Assembly: GCA_024644125.1 (NCBI GenBank)
Contig: JAHELQ010000363.1
Coordinates: forward strand, 1 to 5,768
Length of the DNA stretch: 5,768 nucleotides
Direction: 5' to 3'
From: Candidatus Aminicenantota bacterium
GTDB lineage: Bacteria; Acidobacteriota; Aminicenantia; UBA2199
Positions 1 through 5,768 of this stretch are shown piece after piece. The position numbers and the translations under genes are program-made. How positions within the stretch are numbered: the stretch's first letter is position 1; the number at the start of each line of letters is the position of its first letter. A model generated the notes under the pieces. The model had not been told where the DNA came from, searched no databases, and saw nothing but the letters and a program-made list of their open reading frames with translations.

Positions 1-99
1 GAACGGATAAGTTGGGAGATGGAGTTTTGCGGGTCTGGAGTTTTTGAATAGCCGGCTCCAGTCGATTGGGACGCCGGCGGTCCAGATGCGCCCGATTTG
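1..99 (-). other. Post-AT linker
   Basis: The last 33 residues in the window include GVPIDWSRLF and end with HLPTYPF. GxxxDW and LPTYPF are the conserved ends of the post-AT linker in type I PKS proteins, and the latter normally continues as xRxRYW. The protein therefore carries on past position 1, most likely into DH, KR or ACP domains that cannot be seen here. Confidence 0.85.
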
Positions 100-3000
100 T
101 TGCAAGGTGTAGAGGCGATCGTCGATCGCTTCTTTGTGGTGGCGCGCCATGTTGACGATGGGAGTTTGCGCCGTGGATGCGGGGTGGCGGCTAACAAACA
201 TGCTGAGGCCGCGGCCAGGTCCCACCTGGATAAATACTGGATTGGGCTCTGCGAACAACGTGGTCAGGCCGTCGCAGAAGCGGATGGTCTGCTGGAGGTG
301 ACAGGCCCAGTACTCTGGATCCCGCGCTTCGGCGGCGGTGATCCAACGGCCGCTGAGGCCGGAGATGTAAGGCAGTTTCGGTTCGTGTCGCTCCACCGCC
401 GCCACTGCCCGCCGGAATTCCTCGACGATCGGTGCCATCATGGCCGAATGGCCGGCCCGCGGAACTTTCAGCAACAGGCATTCGTGATCGAGAGCATCCA
501 GGGTTCGCTTCAAGTCATCGACGGCTTCGACCGTGCCTGACACAATGCACAAAGACTCTCCGTTGACCGCCGCCAGCCAGAGGTTCTCCTTCATATACGA
601 CCGGAGCTCGCGCTCCGGCAGCGGGACGCTGAGCATGGCGCCATCGGGAACCCGGTGCATCAGACGGCCCCGAAGGGCCGATAGGCGCAGCGCGTCATCC
701 AGACTGAACACTCCAGCCAACGTTGCCGCCACATATTCGCCGAAGCTATGCCCGATCATGGCTGCGGGTGTGATTCCCCAATGGAGAAGAAGGCGCGCTA
801 GCGCGTATTCCACCGCGAATTTGATGGGCGATGTGTAGGTGAATTGGTTTATCGCCTCCGAAGCCGCCTCGATCTGGTCTCGATGGGCGGGATAGAGAAC
901 CGGCTCGATGTCGAGTTCGCACTCGCTTTTCAAAAAGGCGAAGCACTGCCCCATCACCTGCCGGAAGACCGGCTCGCCCTCGTACAGGTCCCGGCACATG
1001 TTGACATACTGGTTGCCCTGGCCGGAGAACATAAATATGACGAAGGGCCCATCGCCGATGACCGACTGCCGGAGCATATCCCCCGCTTCCAGTTGGCCGA
1101 TGCCGTCTTCGGCGTCCCCGCAAACCACGATGCCCCGTTGCCCGAATGCCTTTCGCCCGGCGGCCAGAGTGAACGATACGTCGTCTAGCCGGGCTTCGGG
1201 GTGAAGCCGCAGATAATCCGCCAGCCGGGCGGCGGCTTCCAGCAACTGGCCATCGCTTTGGGCCGAGAGGGGCAGAAGATGATACTCTGCCGGATGGTTT
1301 GTTGCCTGTCCCCGATGATCCCGATCATCGATGTGGTCTTGCAGGATCACGTGCACATTGGTGCCGCCCAGGCCGAACGAGCTGACGCCGGCGATACGCC
1401 GCCGATCCGCAACCTCCCATCGTTTGGCCTTGTCAATGACGTAGAAGGGACTCCGCCGGAAATCGATGGCCGGGTTCGCTTCTTTGAAATGAAGACTGGG
1501 TAGGAGGGTTCGCTTCTGGAGCGAGAGCACGGTCTTGATCAAACCGGCGATGCCGGCTGCGACGTCCAGGTGGCCGATGTTGGTCTTGACCGAACCGAGG
1601 ACGCAATAGTTCATCTTTGGGGTGTCGAAGGCCTGGATCAGTCCCTCCACCTCGATGGGGTCCCCCAATGTGGTGCCGCTGCCATGGGCCTCAACCAGTC
1701 CGATCCCGGATGCGTCGATGCCGGCTGCCGCGATGGCGGCTCGAATAACTCTTGCCTGTCCCCTGGAACTGGGAGCTGTGAATCCCGCTTTGTCCGAGCC
1801 GTCGTTGTTCACACCCCAACCGAGAATCTTCGCCCGGATGGGATCCCGATCTTCCAGAGCTTTTGCCAACGGCTTGAGAATCACCGCGCCGGCTCCGTTT
1901 CCGTTCAATGTGCCGGCCGCGTCTTTGTCGAAGGCGCGGCAATGGCCGTCGGGCGACAATATCATCCCCTCCCGGTATAGATAGCCATGACGATCGGGAA
2001 TCGTGAGACACACCCCTCCCGCCATCGCAACGTCGCATCGCTGCTGAAGCAATGCCTCGCAACCCATGGTCACCGCCAGAAGCGACGTGGAGCACGCGCT
2101 CTGGACCGCCACCGCCGGCCCCCGCAGGTTCAACTTGTACGCCACCCGCGTCGCCAGGTAATCTTTGTCGCAAAATTGCAATGCCTGCCATTTTTCCAGG
2201 AATTCACCCTCGCCGTCGAAGAGTGTCGCCAGCTCCCAATGGGGATTGGGGGTGGCGCCGGCATAAAGGCCGATGGTCTGGTGCGTCGCGAAGGGGTCGA
2301 TGCCCGCATCTTCCAGCGCCTGCCAGCACACCTCGTGAAACACCCGCATCTGCGGATCCATGATGAAGGCTTCGCCCGGCGAATACCCAAAGAATTCTGC
2401 GTCGAAGCAATCATCGTCGTCAAGGACTCCTTTGGCCGGAACGAATTGCGGATCGTCCAGCAGACTGGATTCGACTCCGTGTTCTAACAACTCTTCGCGG
2501 GTGAAAAAACGGATGGATTCAATCCCGTTCATCAGGTTCTTCCAGAAGGTCTCGATGTCTTTTGCGCCGGGGAAACGACCCGCCATGCCGATGATGGCGA
2601 TGGCGCGTTCGCTTCGGAGGGATGGCTCGATCGAGCCTTCGTCGCTATCGGTTGCTTCATCGCTGCTATCGCCAGTGGCTACTTCCGCTTCCGGCGCCTG
2701 TCCCTGTTCCAGATAGCGCGCCAATTTTCGAACCGTGGGATATTGGAACAATGTGGTGACTGGCACGCTACGCCCGATCTCTTTCTTCAATTGGGCCGAG
2801 AGGCGGATCATCGAGAAAGAATTACCGCCGCAATCGAAGACGTTATCGTCAAGGCCGACGCGCTCGCGGTCGAGTACCATTCGCCAGACCGACGCTACCT
2901 GCTCTTCCAGTCCCCGGGCCGGCGCGGTATAGGCGGTCGTTGCGGAGAGCGAGCTCCCTTCGGAGAGTAACGCCTTACGATCCGGCTTACCGGCGGCGGT

Positions 3001-5768
3001 GCGAGGGATCCGGTCGATGATGTAGAATTGCGTTGGAATCATGTAATCCGGCAAAGCGGCCGCGAGGTGGCTCTTCAAGGGATCTGGATCTGCCAGCGAC
3101 TGCGAGGGGACGATGTAGGCAGCGAGAATAGCTTCGCCGCCGGGGCCGGGTTTTGACATCACCACAGCGGCGGCGATGAGCGGATGCTCCAGGAGACGGT
3201 TCTCGATCTCGCCGGGCTCGATTCGGAAGCCACGAATCTTCAGTTGCTGGTCGATGCGGCCCAGGTATTGGATATCGCCGTCCCGATGCAGGTATGCCAG
3301 GTCGCCGCTTTTGTACCAACCATCGACAAACCGTTCCGCCGTCAATTCCGGCCGGTTCAGATAACCAGCGGCGACGCCCGCGCCGCCGATCCACAATTCT
3401 CCAGGTATCCCCGGCGGTTGAAGCTTGCCGAAACGATCTCGAATCGCCAGCTTCATATTGTCCAGAGGCGCGCCGATGGGAACTCGCGCTCGCAAAGTCC
3501 ACTCTTCCAGCGAATATCCGGCGGAATAGACCGTCGCCTCGGTGGGGCCGTAGAGATTTTCCAACCGGGCCCGAAGGCCGGTTCGGCGGAAAGATTCCAC
3601 TACCTCCGGCAGCAACGCTTCGCCCGCGGCGAAAATGTATTTCAAACAGAATAAATTCTCGATATCCGCTTCTTCCAACGAGGACAAAAAGAGTTTCAAC
3701 ATAGAGGGGACAAAATTGACGTGGCTCGCCCGCTGCCGCGCCATAACGCGGACCATGGCGGCCGGATCTTTTTCCAGTCCCGAAGGCAGAATAGCCAATC
3801 GGCCTGTCCCCCGCAGGATGCAGAAGATCTCGCTCACGGACACGTCAAAACAATACGATGTCTTGAGCAGGAAGGCATCGCTCTCTTCCAGCGGATATCG
3901 CCGCTCCAGAAGATTCAGTAGATTCGCCGCCGATCGGTTCTCGATCATCACTCCCTTCGGAGTTCCGGTGGAGCCGGAGGTGGTGATAATGTAAGCGGGA
4001 TCAGTCGATGCGGGTTCGATCGCCGGCACCGGGTATTCATCGGCGGATTCGATGCCATGCTCGATGGCCACGATCGGAAGACGATCTGCCGGAAGATTGG
4101 GATATGGTTTGTCGCAAATCACCATCATCGCTCCGCTGTCCTCGAGGATGAGAGCGATGCGCTCTTCGGGGGCGTCCGGGTCCAGGGGCAGGTAGGCGGC
4201 GCCCGAGTGGATGATGGCGAAGATCCCGATCACCATCTCGATATTCCGTTCCGCCATGACCGCGACGATTTTTCCTACCGTAGCCCCCGCTCTAGCCAGT
4301 CTTCCCCCAAGAGTCGCGGCTTCGGCGAGAAGGTGTCGATGACTGAGATGAAGATTCCCCTCTTCGACCGTCAGTACCACCGCGTCCGGATGTTTTATCG
4401 CCCGGTTGCGGTGCATGGTACCGAGGGTCGCCTCCCGGTCAAAGGCAGTCGAAATTCCGTTCAAAGACGAGACCATATCGAGCTTCCACGTCTCCGGCAA
4501 GAAGTCGAGCTCGCGTATCCCGAGATCCGGTTCGTCCAACAATTGCCGAAGAATGAGTAGATATTGCTCCGGCATGCGCTCCACAATTTCTGGCTGGACG
4601 CGGCGGTCGTCGAACACCGCATCGATGGATACGTCGTCGAAGAGGGAGATGTGAAGCGCCAACGGGTAATGGGTGCGCTCTGCCATCGCGAACTCTCCAA
4701 AAGCGATGGGAGCTTCGCCTCCGGCGTCTTTGAGCCGTTGATCCAGCGGGTAGTTTTCCACCACCACTAGCGTATCGAAGGGTTCTCGCCCTTGCGGCAG
4801 GCCGGCGTATTTGGCGATGGCGGGGATCGAGGCTTGTTCGAAAGGGGCTCGTTCTTGAAGGTCCCGATGAAGCCTCTGGAGCGCATAAGCTAGCGTCTCT
4901 TCTTCGCAGTTACGCATCCGCGTTGGGATGGTGTTGATCAACAGTCCGGCGATTTTATCGATGCCATCGATGGCCGCCTGCCGTCCCGAGACGGTGGCGC
5001 CGAATAGGACATCGCCACAATCGTAATAATGCTGTAAAAGTAACCCCCACGCCCCATACAAAAACGTCGCCGACGTGATTTGCAGTTTCGAGGCGGCGTC
5101 GGTAAGCCGGGTCGCCAGTCCCTCCGAAACCTGGAAGCGGACAATTCCCCGATCTGGATCTTCATCAGCCTCTTCGACCGGCGGGAGCCATAACTCCAGC
5201 GGCGGTAGCGGATCGTAACCATCGAGATACCGCTTCCAGAAGGCCTCGTCGTCCTCTTGCGACCGTCGCTTCATATAATCCACAAAGGTCTTGAAGGGGA
5301 TCCCGCCTGATATGTGCGGAGCCTGTCCCCCGGCAACCGCCGAGTACAGCTCGCTGAAATCAGAGAGCAGGATGCCGGTGCTCCAGCCGTCCAGAATGAT
5401 GTGATGAAAGTCCAGGGTCATGAGGTACCGCTTCGACCCGGTTTGCCGCAAACTCACCCGGAAGGGCGGCCTCCTCAGGTCAAACGGCTGGCGACGGCCC
5501 TTCGCCACCGCTGGGGACAGGCTGTCTTCAAACCGGATGTCCGGCTGCGGAGACTTGAGCACCACCTGGAGAGGCTGCTTCGCCTCTTGCCAGCGAAAGC
5601 AGGTTCGCAGTACATCCCGTCGCGCTATCACCGCCTTCCAGGCCCGCCGGAACAGTTCCTGGTCCACAGCCCCCAGAATGTCAACCGACAGGCGCTCGAC
5701 GTACCTGTCCCCTTCCGGGTCCTGCAAATAATGAAACAACATCCCCTCCTGCAACGGAGTCAGGGATA
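1..5768 (-). CDS. Hybrid NRPS-PKS megasynthase, partial at both ends (C-A-PCP-KS-AT)
   Basis: The minus-strand frame with codons at 5764-5766 down to 1-3 has no stop for 1922 codons. It reads through condensation, adenylation, carrier, ketosynthase and acyltransferase motifs in canonical order and spacing. The protein is a modular, presumably cytosolic assembly-line enzyme. It activates an amino acid, joins it to an upstream chain, and hands the product to a PKS module for a two-carbon extension. Key residues seen are HHIILDG (121-127), TSGSTGTPKG (596-605), the A10 lysine (K927), carrier Ser983, KS C1225/H1361/H1399, and AT S1674/R1699/H1773. No frameshift or internal stop was found, so the gene looks intact and functional. 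Neither end is in the window. The N-terminal side begins at C-domain motif C1, and the C-terminal side ends in the post-AT motif LPTYPF, so PKS processing domains and an ACP should follow. The start codon, operon partners and promoter cannot be judged. The exact product is unknown, so no gene symbol is given. Confidence 0.97.
100..1056 (-). other. Acyltransferase (AT) domain, probably malonyl-type with non-consensus motifs
   Basis: Residues about 1571-1889. The domain selects an acyl-CoA extender and loads it onto the module's ACP, which lies outside the window. Seen in order are FSGQGNQY (oxyanion Gln1583), FAVEYALARLLLHWG, the nucleophile elbow GHSFGEYVAA (Ser1674, codon 745-747), the carboxylate-binding Arg1699 in LRGRLM, NGESLCIVSG, catalytic His1773 in PRAGHSAMMAPI, and VGPGRGLS near the end. 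GHSFGE lacks the Gln of methylmalonyl-type GHSQGE, which favours malonyl-CoA. However, the usual specificity tetrapeptide (HAFH for malonyl, YASH for methylmalonyl) is RAGH here. The Gln of the usual QPxL motif is Ser1646 (TSPIKF). Ser, His and Arg are all present, so the domain is probably active, but the substrate is uncertain. Confidence 0.93.
1057..1344 (-). other. KS-AT linker domain
   Basis: About 95 residues between the KS end (TNVHVIL) and the first AT strand (FVIFMFSGQG). The section containing LPLSAQSDGQLLEAAARLADYL and LDDVSFTLAAGRKAFGQRG matches the usual small KS-AT adaptor, where LxLSAxxxxxL and the VxxTLxxGRxxF motif are conserved. It positions the acyltransferase against the ketosynthase. 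Its early part, DDRDHRGQATNHP, is variable in sequence, and its DNA holds one copy of the iterated decamer and a short inverted repeat. Confidence 0.85.
1345..2616 (-). other. Beta-ketoacyl synthase (KS) domain, NRPS-to-PKS junction type
   Basis: Residues about 1051-1475, a normal KS length. The domain takes the peptidyl chain from the upstream PCP onto Cys1225, then condenses it with the extender unit on its own ACP. It starts with AIAIIGMAGRFPG. The nucleophile lies in VQSACSTSLLAV (Cys codon 2092-2094). The first catalytic His is H1361 in EAHGSGTTLGDP and the second is H1399 in KTNIGHLDVAAG. The domain ends with SSFGLGGTNVHVIL. The C-to-H spacing of 136 residues is standard, so the domain should be active. 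The forms QSACSTS (not DTACSSS), EAHGSGT (not EAHGTGT) and FIMDPQMRVFHEVCW (not MDPQQR) place it outside the ordinary modular cis-AT KS consensus. They are reminiscent of KS domains in hybrid NRPS-PKS proteins that accept from a PCP. That grouping is from recollection of the family, not from a computed tree. Confidence 0.96.
2617..2711 (-). other. Acidic Ser/Asp/Glu-rich PCP-KS linker
   Basis: About 32 residues between the last carrier helix (ARYLEQG) and the first KS strand (AIAIIGMAG). The stretch is rich in D, E, S, T and A (for example VATGDSSDEATDSDEG) and has no recognisable fold. It marks the NRPS-to-PKS junction and probably acts as a flexible tether so that the PCP can reach the KS. 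The composition is read directly from the translation, while the tether role is inference. Confidence 0.8.
2712..2945 (-). other. Peptidyl carrier protein (PCP/thiolation) domain
   Basis: Residues about 942-1019, starting in the typical YTAPARGLEEQVASVW helix. The 4'-phosphopantetheine attachment motif is DCGGNSFSMIRL, with Ser983 (codon 2818-2820) as the modified residue. The usual second half follows (VPVTTLFQYPTVRKLARYL). The domain carries the aminoacyl and then the peptidyl thioester. It sits directly after the A domain and before a ketosynthase, so its product goes to a PKS module rather than another condensation domain. GGNS in place of GGHS or GGDS is common in carriers, and Cys in the usual Leu position (FDCGG) is a mild variant. 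Confidence 0.95.
2960..4455 (-). other. Amino-acid adenylation (A) domain
   Basis: Residues about 438-936. The domain uses ATP to make an aminoacyl-AMP and loads it onto the carrier Ser983. The ordered cores are A2 (SGAAYLPLD), A3 P-loop (TTSGSTGTPKG, 595-605), A4 (CFDVSVSEIF, Asp641), A5 (NLYGPTEATVY, ending at 747), A6 (GELWIGGAGVAAGYLNRPE), A7 (YKSGDL), A8 (GRIDQQLKIRGFRIEPGEIE), A9 (LPDYMIP) and A10 (AAGKPDRK, Lys927). Aligning by eye to the GrsA Phe domain gives pocket residues D641, V642, S645, N684, F712, A714, L738, V746, Y747 and K927. The resulting code, DVSNFALVYK, is closest in my memory to alanine-type codes such as DLFNNALTYK (shared D, N, A, L, Y, K), so a small neutral residue is a tentative guess. 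There is no methyltransferase insertion between A8 and A9. Confidence 0.96.
4520..5766 (-). other. Condensation (C) domain
   Basis: Residues 1 to about 415. The domain forms the peptide bond between the donor chain on an upstream carrier and the amino acid on this module's PCP. Core motifs seen in order are C1 (LTPLQEGMLFHYL, residues 2-14), C3 (HHIILDGWS, 121-129, with second His H122 as the catalytic base), C4-like PFKTFVDYM, C5 (AGLLINTIPTRM, near 4920-4960), C6-like HRDLQERAPFE, and C7-like EPFDTLVVVENYP. The extreme N-terminus is cut by the window edge, just before C1. The LTPxQEGMLFH form of C1 and the ENYP after C7 resemble condensation domains that accept a D-configured donor (DCL) more than the SxAQxR form of ordinary LCL domains. 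That subtype call is inference and needs phylogeny. A full HHxxxDG motif and the absence of a following epimerase pattern argue against an epimerization domain. Confidence 0.95.

Larger units (their letters stand above)
1304..5712. repeat. Dispersed iterated decamer GCCTGTCCCC (five perfect, two near-perfect copies)
   Basis: On the plus strand GCCTGTCCCC occurs exactly at 1304-1313, 1754-1763, 3802-3811 and 5321-5330, and as its reverse complement at 5513-5522. Nine-base versions lie at 2696-2704 (last base T) and 5704-5712 (first base A). The copies sit inside the coding sequence of C, A, KS and linker regions. They are read in different codon phases: as RGQA or GGQA (1304, 1754, 5321), RGTG (3802), GDR (5704), and LSP in the reverse orientation (5513). 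The positions are read directly. A biological role is not established. Confidence 0.75.

Noticed and set aside
97..2487. Several open frames of 98 to 166 codons on the plus strand opposite the KS and AT regions.
   Set aside because: They lie antisense to a frame with unbroken catalytic motifs, have no recognisable domain, and are expected antiparallel shadows in GC-rich coding DNA.
1691..3502. Minus-strand open frames of up to 171 codons in other frames (1691-2191 and 2987-3502).
   Set aside because: They are out of frame with the KS and A-domain motifs that occupy the same DNA, and their Arg/Gly/Ser-rich translations are typical of shifted reading.
3184..4560. Plus-strand open frames of up to 167 codons opposite the adenylation domain.
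   Set aside because: The translations are low-complexity and Arg/Pro-rich or match nothing I recognise. The opposite strand encodes A3 to A8 cores without interruption.
1..5766. A possible frameshift or split into several genes, because no single long frame has a start and stop in the window.
   Set aside because: Codon positions of HHxxxDG, the A3 and A10 cores, the carrier Ser, the KS Cys/His/His and the AT Ser/His were each checked. All fall in the same frame, and no stop was met, so the gene is simply open at both window edges.
4520..5766. An epimerization or terminal cyclization domain instead of a condensation domain.
   Set aside because: The domain precedes an A domain and has the C1, HHxxxDG, C5 and C7 forms of a peptide-bond-forming condensation domain.
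1..5768. CRISPR array, tRNA/rRNA, insertion sequence, attachment site, promoter or terminator.
   Set aside because: The whole window is coding in one frame. No regularly spaced repeats, terminal inverted repeats, transposase motifs, or hairpin followed by a T-run was seen.

Overview
The whole window is the inside of one very large minus-strand gene for a hybrid non-ribosomal peptide synthetase / type I polyketide synthase (NRPS-PKS). One reading frame, with codons read from 5766 down to 1, stays open for 1922 codons without a stop. The same frame carries every diagnostic motif from the first residue to the last. Neither the start nor the stop codon is in the window, so both protein termini are missing. 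Residue numbers below count from the codon at 5764-5766.

In protein order (right to left on the map) the layout is: condensation domain (about 4520-5766, entered at its first core motif), adenylation domain (about 2960-4455), peptidyl carrier domain (about 2712-2945), an acidic linker, ketosynthase (about 1345-2616), KS-AT linker, acyltransferase (about 100-1056), and the post-AT linker (1 to about 100). This is a complete C-A-PCP extension module fused to the start of a PKS module. It should add one amino acid to an upstream acyl or peptidyl chain, then pass the PCP-bound intermediate to the KS for extension with a malonyl-type unit. The reductive domains and ACP of the PKS module would lie beyond position 1. 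The window therefore shows the NRPS-to-PKS handover of a secondary-metabolite assembly line.

Catalytic residues are present in all five domains. Three features depart from the usual pattern. The adenylation pocket reads D-V-S-N-F-A-L-V-Y-K, which I cannot assign firmly. The acyltransferase has RAGH where HAFH or YASH is usual, and Ser where the conserved Gln of the QPxL motif is expected. A decamer, GCCTGTCCCC, occurs five times perfectly and twice with one end base changed, in different codon phases and both orientations.

The organism is a bacterium with moderately high GC, roughly 60% by eye, and a biosynthetic repertoire. Acidobacteriota, Myxococcota or another metabolite-rich lineage would fit, but the sequence does not settle this. 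There is no non-coding stretch, RNA gene, promoter, terminator or mobile element in the window.
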